Assembly (NCBI GenBank): GCA_958510875.1 | Contig: OY294067.1 | Span: 57,734,039 to 57,798,038 of the forward strand | Direction: 5' to 3' | Source of the DNA: Endomychus coccineus | Lineage: Eukaryota; Arthropoda; Insecta; Coleoptera; Endomychidae | DNA: 64,000 nt | In this document: piece by piece, positions 55,807 through 64,000 of the stretch | Position numbering within the stretch: the first letter of the stretch is position 1 | How the letters are laid out: the number at the start of each line of letters is the position of its first letter | Position numbers and translations under genes: made by a program | The notes under the pieces: model-generated | What the model saw: the letters and a program-made list of their open reading frames with translations, nothing else | Database searches by the model: none | Told to the model about the DNA's origin: nothing

Positions 55807-57250
55807 ATTCGGTGTTTGTAATTATTGTTTGAATGTATATACAGGGGGTTTGTAAAGAGTATGTTATGTTGTATATACAGGTTGTTTGTAAGAGAGGTCC
55901 TAGACACGTGGTGTCATGGCAGCTATCACGTGATCCTTCGGTGTCATGGCGTCTGTCACGGCGGCTATCAACGAGGTGTCATGGCGTCTGTCACGAGGTG
56001 TCATGCTATCTGTTGACGATTGGCATTCGGTGTTTGTAATTATTGTTTGAATGTATATACAGGATGTTTGTAAAGAGTGTGTTATGTTGTATATACAGGT
56101 TGTTTGTAAGAGAGGTCCTAGACACGTGGTGTCATGGCAGCTATCACGTGATCCTTCGGTGTCATGGCGTCTGTCACGGCGGCTATCAACGAGGTGTCAT
56201 GGCGTCTGTCACGAGGTGTCATGCTATCTGTTGACGATTGGCATTCGGTGTTTGTAATTATTGTTTGAATGTATATACAGGATGTTTGTAAAGAGTGTGT
56301 TATGTTGTATATACAGGTTGTTTGTAAGAGAGGTCCTAGACACGTGGTGTCATGGCAGCTATCACGTGATCCTTCGGTGTCATGGCGTCTGTCACGGCGG
56401 CTATCAACGAGGTGTCATGGCGTCTGTCACGAGGTGTCATGCTATCTGTTGACGATTGGCATTCGGTGTTTGTAATTATTGTTTGAATGTATATACAGGA
56501 TGTTTGTAAAGAGTATGTTATGTTGTATATACAGGTTGTTTGTAAGAGAGGTCCTAGACACGTGGTGTCATGGCAGCTATCACGTGATCCTTCGGTGTCA
56601 TGGCGTCTGTCACGGCGGCTATCAACGAGGTGTCATGGCGTCTGTCACGAGGTGTCATGCTATCTGTTGACGATTGGCATTCGGTGTTTGTAATTATTGT
56701 TTGAATGTATATACAGGATGTTTGTAAAGAGTATGTTATGTTGTATATACAGGTTGTTTGTAAGAGAGGTCCTAGACACGTGGTGTCATGGCAGCTATCA
56801 CGTGATCCTTCGGTGTCATGGCGTCTGTCACGGCGGCTATCAACGAGGTGTCATGGCGTCTGTCACGAGGTGTCATGCTATCTGTTGACGATTGGCATTC
56901 CGTGTTTGTAATTATTGTTTGAATGTATATACAGGATGTTTGTAAAGAGTGTGTTATGTTGTATATACAGGTTGTTTGTAAGAGAGGTCCTAGACACGTG
57001 GTGTCATGGCAGCTATCACGTGTTCCTTCGGTGTCATGGCGTCTGTCACGGCGGCTAGCAACGAGGTGTCATGGCGTCTGTCACGAGGTGTCATGCTATC
57101 TGCTGACGATTGGCATTCGGTGTTTGTAATTATTGTTTGAATGTACATACAGGGGGTTTGTAAAGAGTATGTTATGTTGTATATACAGGTTGTTTGTAAG
57201 AAAGGTCCTAGACACGTGGTGTCATGGCAGCTATCACGTGAGGTGGTCAA
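55807..57250 (+). repeat. 218-bp tandem array, about 6.6 copies
   Basis: Units start at 218-bp steps (for example TTTGAATGTATATACAGG at 55828, 56046, 56264, 56482, 56700, 56918 and 57136). They are nearly identical, with single-base variants such as AGTATG/AGTGTG. Each unit contains GACACGTGG, TATCACGTGATC and repeated GTGTCATGGCG. Short frames of 63-68 codons recur in every unit and are shadows. Confidence 0.92.
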
Positions 57251-57528
57251 CGAGGTATCATGGCGGTTGTGAATCGATCATAACGTCTACGACGTGTACA
57301 TCAAATGAAAAAAAATGGTATTCTTTGGTGAGAAAGATTGAAAGGGATCCGAACCCGCATCATTTTTATCTGAAAATGTTCTATTATTTTACATGTATAC
57401 TTACCAGTTCGATCGACCTCTTATCTCTCACCCGCATTTAGTTTTGATTGTATATTTAAGGTTGAAAAAGTCAATAGCGCAGAGGGTGTGTGTGACTGCT
57501 TCAACTAAATCGAACTCAGTTCGTGATA

Positions 57529-58131
57529 ATGTCTCCTCGATTATACAACAGTTTTATTCATAGTGTGCTTACCACCGTGTACGATGCGAAGAAATTCGTA
57601 ATAAGCGCATGTCCGCCGAATATGATGGAAATCCTCGAAGAATTACAATTACCATCCAAAAATTGGATAATCGCTGGAGAATTCATAACTTTCCTGGTGG
57701 GGGCCTCGACCGATTGGGCGTATGCTGATATTTTCTATTTCGGAGGAGATTTCGATCCACCTCCAGAAGATTGGAAGATAATCGATATGAATATAGAAGG
57801 TCAGTTCAAATATAAACATAGAAGAATGGGAAAAATCATATTGCATCAAATTTCGGGTATCGTTCCGAAACCAGGATCGTATATACTTGATTGTTTTAGA
57901 GTGCTCCATGATATCGATGTCGATTTTTATCGGATCGCACTACTACCATACCGATGTGAGATAATGGACATGCGCAGCATCCGAAGAGATACTTCAAATT
58001 CTTACACCTTTAAGATGTTTCAACTGTTTTCTGAGATAGGAGGGGAGGTCGACTATAGAATAAGTCCATCATCACTACAAATTTTGTGCTTCGACGTACT
58101 CTTTCGAAATTTCGTCAAAGAAATATGTTAA
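57529..58131 (+). CDS. Conserved virus-like element protein, possibly nucleotidyltransferase-like
   Basis: A 200-residue protein from the ATG at 57529 (MSPRLYNSFIHSVLTTVYDA). Residues ~41-58 (NWIIAGEFITFLVG) followed by YADIFYFGG resemble the G-G/S...D-x-D start of minimal nucleotidyltransferases, and DCFRVLHDIDVDFYRIALLP resembles the later FD-x-x-x-C-R-x-A-L segment of proteins found in insect virus-like elements. The second acidic residue of a D-x-D motif is not evident, so catalytic activity is uncertain. The frame is intact. It precedes the nuclease-like gene by 53 bp on the same strand; TATATTTAAG lies 80 bp upstream. A right-arm copy is expected outside the window. Confidence 0.4.
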   Translation: MSPRLYNSFIHSVLTTVYDAKKFVISACPPNMMEILEELQLPSKNWIIAGEFITFLVGASTDWAYADIFYFGGDFDPPPEDWKIIDMNIEGQFKYKHRRMGKIILHQISGIVPKPGSYILDCFRVLHDIDVDFYRIALLPYRCEIMDMRSIRRDTSNSYTFKMFQLFSEIGGEVDYRISPSSLQILCFDVLFRNFVKEIC

Positions 58132-58184
58132 TGATCTGCGCATGTGCAACTAGATATTTGGATAGTTTATCATTCTAGTTTGAA

Positions 58185-58688
58185 ATGTCGTCTATCGTGG
58201 TTGATATTCAAAGTTTCCCGATTTCTGCAAACGTATATAAAATCAAGGAACTCTCTTTGTTGGACTGTGATAAAAGGTTGGAGAAATATTTTCTATTCAA
58301 ACCACCAAAATCGATGGATCAACTATCTGAGAGGCAAATGAAGAAAATATTTCATTGTGAAAAATATCACGGGATTCCATGGAACTCTGGCTATCAGGAA
58401 TATGATGAATTGTATGAAATTTTGAAGGAAAATATCGATCCGGATGCTAGTGTTTATGTATGTGGGAAGATAAAAGCTAAGTTTCTACGGGGGGCGTTCC
58501 AAGAATTGGGGTTAGATCGAGTAGAAGTGGTGAATTTGAAAGGTAAATGTCCAAAATTAGAGCGAGGAAATTGTGAATTCATCTGTTTACATCACCCCAA
58601 TAGTGTGAATCCTATGTGTTCTAGTGCGAATAGTTGGAAGTTATTCGAATTTCTTACGAAGGAAGATGTTATGTGGCTCTTAAAATAA
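58185..58688 (+). CDS. Nuclease-like protein of invertebrate virus-like elements (left-arm copy)
   Basis: A 167-residue protein from the ATG at 58185. The start SSIVVDIQSFPISANVYKIK with a conserved Asp (residue 7), LFKPPKSMDQL, KYHGIPWNSGYQEY, VYVCGKIKAKFLRG and the C-terminal Cys/His-rich part (CPKLERGNC, CLHHPNSVNPMC, then WKLFEFL) match a protein family widespread in arthropod genomes near virus-like repeats. I believe it has an RNase H-like or exonuclease fold with a zinc-binding end, but the fold is from memory and unproven. The frame is intact. A second copy with three amino-acid differences in the visible part lies in the right arm. Confidence 0.5.
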   Translation: MSSIVVDIQSFPISANVYKIKELSLLDCDKRLEKYFLFKPPKSMDQLSERQMKKIFHCEKYHGIPWNSGYQEYDELYEILKENIDPDASVYVCGKIKAKFLRGAFQELGLDRVEVVNLKGKCPKLERGNCEFICLHHPNSVNPMCSSANSWKLFEFLTKEDVMWLLK

Positions 58689-58716
58689 TAATATAGATAT
58701 CTACAAATATATCATT

Positions 58717-58950
58717 ATGGATATATCTTTTGAAGAATACACACGCAGACTTTGCGAATTCGTGGAAAAAGTTCATAAACTAAGAAGAGACTTGAATTTT
58801 TACGCAGATAAAATTAAAGTTATAAGACTGCTGAACAAATTAAGTGTAAAAAGTGGGGATGATGGGAGTGCGGGTGTTGAAAACAAATTTTATGATTCTA
58901 ACCGCAATTCTGAATGGTATTTTATACGCGAACGTTCCCCAACACGTTGA
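58717..58950 (+). CDS. Small protein of unknown function, left-arm copy
   Basis: 77 residues from the ATG at 58717; N-terminal amphipathic helix (EEYTRRLCEFVEKVHKLRRD) and a charged C-terminus. It overlaps the next frame by about 90 bp. I do not recognise it. The identical frame occurs in the right arm (63534-63767). It could be a separate protein or the first part of a spliced product. Confidence 0.45.
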   Translation: MDISFEEYTRRLCEFVEKVHKLRRDLNFYADKIKVIRLLNKLSVKSGDDGSAGVENKFYDSNRNSEWYFIRERSPTR

Positions 58951-59350
58951 ACGCATCTATATTTGTCTGAAGGATGTCGGCGGTGGTGGTGGTGGGGAGT
59001 GTAACCGTACCGAATGGATTCCGATGAATTTTCAAAAAATCAATGATAACCAATTGGAGGTATTCACATTCGACATCCCCCAAGACAATCGTACAACCAT
59101 ACATTATAAACTTAAACTCTTATTCTTTGATCGAAGTGAGGGGGATATGGCTGAATGGCAAATGATCCGACAATCATCATGTTTACCACATCTCGTACAA
59201 AAGACAACTACACTCACATCATCTGCAATAGAAGGAGAAATACCCAAAATTTTCGCAATTTTGTATGTTATTTTATCTTCTTTATCAGTGTTATTATTGA
59301 AAATGTTTGTTAAAAATGTGAAGAAAGCTATTTACCATTTGAATAAATAA
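58859..59350 (+). CDS. Predicted type I membrane protein, left-arm copy
   Basis: About 163 residues from the ATG at 58859 (or 58862). The N-terminus has a signal-peptide-like stretch (FMILTAILNGILYA), followed by an ectodomain with a GGGGGG run, three Cys, and NRTEW and DNRTTIH, which are N-glycosylation sites. Near the C-terminus a hydrophobic segment (FAILYVILSSLSVLLLKMFV) precedes a short basic tail (KNVKKAIYHLNK). This layout is that of a small surface or envelope-type glycoprotein. I do not recognise its family. It overlaps the preceding 77-residue frame. The right-arm copy (63134-63625) encodes an identical protein. Confidence 0.55.
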   Translation: MMGVRVLKTNFMILTAILNGILYANVPQHVERIYICLKDVGGGGGGECNRTEWIPMNFQKINDNQLEVFTFDIPQDNRTTIHYKLKLLFFDRSEGDMAEWQMIRQSSCLPHLVQKTTTLTSSAIEGEIPKIFAILYVILSSLSVLLLKMFVKNVKKAIYHLNK

Positions 59351-59428
59351 TAATTATTATGTAAAGGAGGTGTTTTATTGAAACAAGCAAAAGATTGATA
59401 TTAATAATATTTCAGAATAAAATACATA

Positions 59429-59920
59429 TTATTTAGGTAGTATTACATTCAGAAACCACTGCTGTAATTTATCCACATGGTGAACTGCACACATGTATTT
59501 TCCACCATCATTACGATGATTCAGACAGGTCAAATTGTTCGTTTGCTCGAATTTCCCCGTTTCACATTGATTACCATCGAAACTATGAACCTGAACGATG
59601 TGTGGGTAAACATCCAATTCTATACACTTCCTTCTCAAAAATTCGGCTTTTTGCTGTCCTCGGACATAAATATAGTCGACTGCACACAGGAGAATCGATT
59701 TAAGAATATTATTTATTTCTTCATAATCCACATTCCCAGATACATAATCGAGTCCATGATAAGACTTTTGTAAATACCATACGGATTTTCGCTCCTATGC
59801 ATTTAGCGATGAATAAGATGTGTGCGGTTTGAATAAGGAATAATGACGTTTGAATCCAATTTGTATACACATTTCTTTTGGATGGAATGCATCGTCGAAT
59901 TATCGAAACGATCGATTTTC
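59429..59920 (-). pseudogene. Divergent third copy of the nuclease-like gene, decayed
   Basis: On the opposite strand, directly inside the left arm. An uninterrupted part (59429-59731) reads DYIYVRGQQKAEFLRRKC, then LTCLNHRNDGGKYMC and HVDKLQQWFLNV, matching the C-terminal half of the 58185 gene. Upstream in the same frame are KSYHGLDYVSGNVDYEEI and, before a TAG, SLFKPHTSY; further up PKEMCIQIGF. Two in-frame stops break it. It is clearly diverged from the arm copies, so it is an older paralogue, or a gene of a related element left by recombination. Confidence 0.6.
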
Positions 59921-61059
59921 ATCGTTAACCACGATTATCAATCATTATTTAAATCAATCTGCTGTAGGATTGGAATCAAATTCGTGAAAAATTTTAAACA
60001 GACTTAGTAGGGAATTTTAAAACAATTTATTTTATATTCTTAAATTTTTATTAAATACTTACTTCAACAATCAATAATCGACAGATTTACAAAAACAACA
60101 TTAATCACATTAAAGGCCCATTTAAGAGTTTCGTACACGAGTACAAGCGATGATATTTCGTCCCCTCCCTTCGAAAAAAAAAAATAATTTACAAAATTAT
60201 TAGAACTTTCAATATGAAAGAACTTGAATTTTTCAAAATGTGTATCCAAGACAAGAAGGAAGGTAAGAAAATTTTCAAGGCCAATCTATTCACAGATTGT
60301 TTTATCGTACATAATTGAAATCTTTTCAAAAATAATACAAAAAAACCCGAGTGTTTGAGATACATAGCTATTAGAACGTTCAATAATTTCACTTGGAATC
60401 CACAACTGATTTTATACCACATATCGGAAAATATATATTTGCGAACAAAGAAACATCGTAATTTCGCTCTTTCCGTTTTCAAATCTCTGTCAAAAATTTG
60501 ATATAGTAGGAAAGAATAGAAGTAGCTCAGAATTAAATTCTATTCACAGGGCAAAATAATTTTGATTGACTGTCATCACCAACAATATCAATTGTGATTT
60601 ACTATGATCCATAAGGTTATGAATATTTACTTTTTTAACTACATGTATATTGCGTAATTCTTATTCCGATTCCAATCTAATCTGCTTCATTATATTGATT
60701 CCGATTCTTAACAACTTCCACACTAATGAAGTTCTTTGTTTCAATCGAGTTTTGACTTCATTACGGATCACATTTTATGCAATTCTCCGTAAATGTAATA
60801 TCTATATAGTTCAAGCAATACATGCAGAAATTAATACCTGGAAAAAAAAATATGAGCGTATAGCAAATTAAATTTAAAAAGGTGAGTTTCTGCAACTCGA
60901 TCTGAAATGTCGAACATAACTTACAAAATTGGCAAAAATGCTGTTTTTCTTAAAAACTATAGCTCGGATCGGAAATAGTTAAAGGAGAAAGTTGTAGGTA
61001 TCAGATAGATAATTATCGATATCTTTCATACTTTTCGAGTTATATTGAAAAAACCGTTG
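59921..61059. other. Element 2 centre, non-coding, with a repeated block
   Basis: No gene is recognised. A segment at about 59893-59955 (TTATCGAAACGAT, then CACGATTATCAATCATTAT) recurs in changed form at about 62638-62690, and fragments of it appear near 61675 and 62325. The rest is AT-rich. Confidence 0.45.
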
Positions 61060-61360
61060 ACAATCGTTATTGGGAGGGTCTTTGAAAACAGTCATATCAC
61101 ATTGTCATTAGTTACAAAACGTTTTTTCTTGGGAGGGTCCAAATGTTTTTTGGGAGGGTCCAAACGTTCTTTGGGAGGATCCAATCGTTATTGGGAGGGT
61201 CTTTAAAAACAGCCATATCACATTGTCATTAGTTACAAAACGTTTTTTCTTGGGAGGGTCCAAACGTTTTTTGGGAGGGTCCAAACGTTCATTGGGAGGA
61301 TCCAATCGTTATTGGGAGGGTGTTTGAAAACAGCCATATCACATTGTCATTAGTTAATCA
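61060..61360 (+). repeat. ~120-bp tandem repeat, about 2.5 copies
   Basis: CATATCACATTGTCATTAGTTA recurs at 61094, 61214 and 61337. Between them the short unit TTGGGAGGGTCCAAACGTT is itself repeated three to four times. It lies immediately upstream of the zinc-finger frame and may include its promoter. Confidence 0.85.
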
Positions 61361-61369
61361 TCAACCACC

Positions 61370-61669
61370 ATGCACGTTTGCGGGCAATGTCAAAGGGAAT
61401 TTTCGAGAGCAAATGCGCTGAGGCGGCACGAGAAAAAACATTTCAAAACACACAGTTTCTCATGCAAGCATTGTGAAGCTACATTTTCTCGCCGAGACAA
61501 TTTGAATCGTCGAGATAAAAGTATAATTTACTGGTCCAACCCAGATGTTCTACTGGACCGGTTAGAAGAAATCATACCTCTACAAGGATATATCGAAGAG
61601 AAACGTGAAATAATTAATGAATTAAGAAGATTTTGTAATAAATGGTATTTGAATAAAAACTCGAAATGA
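61370..61669 (+). CDS. C2H2 zinc-finger protein of element 2
   Basis: 99 residues, ATG in good context (ACCACCATGC). The first finger is complete: CGQCQREFSRANALRRHEKK, ending in H. The second begins CKHCEATFSRRDNLN but has Arg where the first zinc-binding His should be, so it is probably broken. The remainder (VLLDRLEEIIPLQGYIEEKR, EIINELRRFCNKW) loosely resembles the C-terminal RL..L...EI..I..EL segment of the unknown protein encoded at 26719-27765 in element 1. It may be a shortened DNA-binding protein; similar fingers start DNA polymerase frames in some Polinton-like elements, but no polymerase follows. Confidence 0.5.
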   Translation: MHVCGQCQREFSRANALRRHEKKHFKTHSFSCKHCEATFSRRDNLNRRDKSIIYWSNPDVLLDRLEEIIPLQGYIEEKREIINELRRFCNKWYLNKNSK

Positions 61670-63051
61670 TTGATCGTTTTCCACTATTTTTTTACATTAT
61701 TTAAGTCAATGAAGGTGTAGGATCGAATTTCATCTTCAACGATGATTCTCAGAGAGATTATTGGTGTGAAAGTTTGCGCGATTTTGTTATGTTGGTTCGA
61801 CGCAATTTTGCGAACGATGATTCAGAGAGATTGTTGGTGTGAAGGTTCGCCATCGAATATCATTACCCCTCATGGGGATTTTTCATGCATTGCAGACATT
61901 TCAAACTCTTCTAAAACTCGGAAAAACTATCTTCAGACGCCCGCCGCTAAGCCCGCTATCTTTGTAGAACATTTAGTTGTAACTGAATGGTTCGATTGCA
62001 TGTTTTTCGATGGGAATTGTTCTATAGTTTCCATTGCTTTCAGACACACGTTTTCCACATCATGCACTGCAGTTAGAACGAAATTGTTGTATACTGGATA
62101 CATCATTACAACTGATTGTTTAATTCATTTGAATCCACACTGACCCTTCAATAGTTATTCATCCACGCTCAAATCATACAACATTGTATTTCCCGCTCAA
62201 ACTGAATTGTTCGTAGAGCGCTTCTTCAAACGTTCTAATATTGCGATAGCGACTTTTTCATAGAATAGGTATTGCAATGACTGATTTTATGTTTTTCCAT
62301 TAACTTGTGATTAAAGTGCTTATTATTTTCCACGATCGCCTTGCAGATTCCTAAGTTTACGATGTTCTTCCAGGAATATCAAACTAACCGCTTTTCGAAC
62401 CTCAAAACAAGTAAACTTGAAAATGTAACATATAATTCTATTATATCAATATTTCCACATCCAACTCTGAATACAACTACCTTATTCATTGTTATTTTAG
62501 ACTGAAATGTTTGTAGTGGTTAGAATTTCTCCAAAATGAACTAGAATTTTGCGAAGAGGAAATTGATTAAAATTTTGGATATCTCGGTTCACACTATCCA
62601 TTTCGCTTAACATACTTTTATAAAATATGGAATGAATTATTATCGAAACGATTTCATCGTTTTCCACGATTGTTAATGATTATCCAAATCAAAACTCTCT
62701 AAACTAATGAAAAATTCACCAAATTTTAACTTGAGGATATCGATGAAATAATATTCATAATAATAATCTGCAGAATAATTAGAGCGATTCCTCTTAAACC
62801 CGCTAGTCTATTATTGCGTTATAAAATATGATGATTTGAATCAATCATTGTTCTAATTATTTATCAAACTATTATGCGTTATAATAGAAGACAAACTCAG
62901 TTTCCCTTCAGCTAGATATCATTCATTCACAATACAATTTCTCTAATATTGTAGAAACTTTGATAATGATTCAAATGTTCACATGTTATATAAAAATCGA
63001 ATGAATAGTTTAAAATATCTGAATATTTGAAATATCGATGATTCAGATATC
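61670..63051. other. Element 2 centre, right part, no intact gene
   Basis: Contains an imperfect duplication at 61738-61850 (both copies include CAGAGAGATTRTTGGTGTGAA) and a 133-codon frame (61742-62143) without recognisable domain. A further copy of the TTATCGAAACGAT block is at about 62638. Probably remains of decayed genes. Confidence 0.4.
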
Positions 63052-63133
63052 ATAATATGTATTTTATTCTGAAATATTATTAATATCAATCTTTTGCTTG
63101 TTTCAATAAAACACCTCCTTTACATAATAATTA

Positions 63134-63625
63134 TTATTTATTCAAATGGTAAATAGCTTTCTTCACATTTTTAACAAACATTTTCAATAATAACACTGAT
63201 AAAGAAGATAAAATAACATACAAAATTGCGAAAATTTTGGGTATTTCTCCTTCTATTGCAGATGATGTGAGTGTAGTTGTCTTTTGTACGAGATGTGGTA
63301 AACATGATGATTGTCGGATCATTTGCCATTCAGCCATATCCCCCTCACTTCGATCAAAGAATAAGAGTTTAAGTTTATAATGTATGGTTGTACGATTGTC
63401 TTGGGGGATGTCGAATGTGAATACCTCCAATTGGTTATCATTGATTTTTTGAAAATTCATCGGAATCCATTCGGTACGGTTACACTCCCCACCACCACCA
63501 CCGCCGACATCCTTCAGACAAATATAGATGCGTTCAACGTGTTGGGGAACGTTCGCGTATAAAATACCATTCAGAATTGCGGTTAGAATCATAAAATTTG
63601 TTTTCAACACCCGCACTCCCATCAT
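63134..63625 (-). CDS. Predicted type I membrane protein, right-arm copy
   Basis: Same protein as 58859-59350, with identical sequence: signal-like N-terminus, glycine run, two N-glycosylation sites, C-terminal membrane segment with a basic tail. Perfect identity implies very recent duplication or gene conversion between the arms. Confidence 0.55.
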   Translation of the reverse strand: MMGVRVLKTNFMILTAILNGILYANVPQHVERIYICLKDVGGGGGGECNRTEWIPMNFQKINDNQLEVFTFDIPQDNRTTIHYKLKLLFFDRSEGDMAEWQMIRQSSCLPHLVQKTTTLTSSAIEGEIPKIFAILYVILSSLSVLLLKMFVKNVKKAIYHLNK

Positions 63626-63767
63626 CCCCACTTTTTACACTTAATTTGTTCAGCAGTCTTATAACTTTAATTTTATCTGCGTAAAAATTCAAGTCTCTTC
63701 TTAGTTTATGAACTTTTTCCACGAATTCGCAAAGTCTGCGTGTGTATTCTTCAAAAGATATATCCAT
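63534..63767 (-). CDS. Small protein of unknown function, right-arm copy
   Basis: Identical to the 77-residue frame at 58717-58950, overlapping the membrane protein in the same manner. Confidence 0.45.
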   Translation of the reverse strand: MDISFEEYTRRLCEFVEKVHKLRRDLNFYADKIKVIRLLNKLSVKSGDDGSAGVENKFYDSNRNSEWYFIRERSPTR

Positions 63768-63795
63768 AATGATATATTTGTAGATATCTATATTA

Positions 63796-64000
63796 TTATT
63801 TTAAGAGCCACATAACATCTTCCTTCGTAAGAAATTCGAATAACTTCCAACTATTCGTACTAGAACACATAGGATTCACACTATTGGGGTGATGTAAACA
63901 GATGAATTCACAATTTCCTCGCTCTAATTTTGGACATTTACCTTTCAAATTCACCACTTCTACTAGATATAACCCCAATTCTTGGAACGCCCCCCGTAGA
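63796..64000 (-). CDS. Nuclease-like protein, right-arm copy, N-terminus outside window
   Basis: C-terminal 67 codons of the counterpart of 58185-58688, open to the window edge. Differences from the left copy: GLDRVEV is GLYLVEV and SSANSW is SSTNSW. The Cys/His-rich end is kept. Mirror symmetry predicts its start near 64299. Confidence 0.5.
   Translation of the reverse strand, partial: LRGAFQELGLYLVEVVNLKGKCPKLERGNCEFICLHHPNSVNPMCSSTNSWKLFEFLTKEDVMWLLK

Larger units (their letters stand above)
55458..59432 (+). repeat. Element 2 left arm (inverted repeat)
   Basis: 58484-59432 matches the reverse complement of 63052-64000, the part of the right arm in view. Extension of the repeat to 55458 is assumed, not seen. 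The inner boundary is sharp: identity stops at 59432/63052. Confidence 0.7.
55458..64000 (+). mobile_element. Second virus-like element (element 2), left part; right end outside window
   Basis: Recognised from two nearly identical inverted arms with coding genes (left arm up to 59432, right arm from 63052) around a 3.6-kb centre. Mirror positions sum to 122,484, so the right arm continues beyond the window. The left end is proposed at AGTAGATACAG (55458) because element 1 begins with the same AGTAGAT; the hexamer before it is ATGAAT. The gene content (nuclease-like, nucleotidyltransferase-like, zinc-finger and membrane proteins) differs from element 1. No capsid, ATPase, polymerase or integrase gene is seen in the visible part. 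Confidence 0.6.
63052..64000 (-). repeat. Element 2 right arm (inverted repeat), cut by window end
   Basis: Reverse complement of 58484-59432. I see three base differences, all in the nuclease-like gene, and none that alters the other two proteins. Confidence 0.9.

Noticed and set aside
55825..57129. Recurring 63- and 68-codon frames, possible peptide gene family
   Set aside because: Each is the same part of the 218-bp satellite unit in two overlapping frames; no start context or codon signal supports translation.
61108..61305. Pro-rich repeat protein (DPPKKRLDPP type)
   Set aside because: It is the reverse translation of the GGGAGGGTCC minisatellite.

Overview
The window is animal nuclear DNA, almost certainly from an insect. 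It is AT-rich and sparse in genes, with spliced exons (GT..AG introns) and Tc1/mariner elements with TA target duplications. It also holds Penelope-like retroelements with GIY-YIG endonuclease domains and non-LTR retrotransposon remnants. No complete, convincing host gene was found. The only host-type coding trace is a broken exon resembling the FF-domain region of PRPF40 near 50.1-50.5 kb. The species cannot be named from the sequence; a beetle or a hemipteran would fit the repeat content.

Layout. 1-19 kb: a dead Tc1-like transposase (1.5-2.5 kb); a spliced, apparently intact tyrosine recombinase gene with an upstream THAP-like exon, bracketed by an inverted 30-bp sequence (3.8-6.4 kb); a Penelope-like element (7-9.1 kb); two foldback elements with TA duplications (9.5-10.4 and 12.8-13.5 kb); a PIF1-like helicase fragment (13.8-14.0 kb); and an inverted Penelope dimer (16.3-17.3 kb). 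19.95-32.02 kb: a 12,063-bp Polinton/Maverick-like virus-like element (element 1). It has 2.3-2.4 kb terminal inverted repeats and an exact 6-bp target duplication (tacagg), and it is inserted in the endonuclease region of a non-LTR retrotransposon. 33.5-54.6 kb: four dead mariner-like elements, Penelope fragments, hairpins, a LINE reverse transcriptase fragment and the PRPF40-like exon. 55.46-64.0 kb and beyond: the left part of a second virus-like element (element 2), whose long inverted repeats contain genes; its right end lies outside the window.

How the genes fit together. Element 1 carries, all on the minus strand, a packaging ATPase, a conserved protein of unknown role, a fibre-like coiled-coil protein, a minor (penton-like) capsid protein and a double-jelly-roll-type major capsid protein. 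This is a complete-looking particle-assembly module, and most genes have a TATA box about 25-35 bp before the start codon. I see no protein-primed DNA polymerase, and the integrase seems reduced to a 34-codon remnant. Element 2 carries different genes: a possible nucleotidyltransferase-like protein, a nuclease-like protein in both arms plus a decayed divergent third copy, a signal-peptide/membrane protein and a zinc-finger protein. It shares the terminal bases AGTAGAT with element 1 and, if its arms are symmetrical, would be about 11.6 kb long. A working hypothesis is that the two are complementary, helper-dependent members of one virus-like transposon family. This is inference and depends on sequence outside the window.
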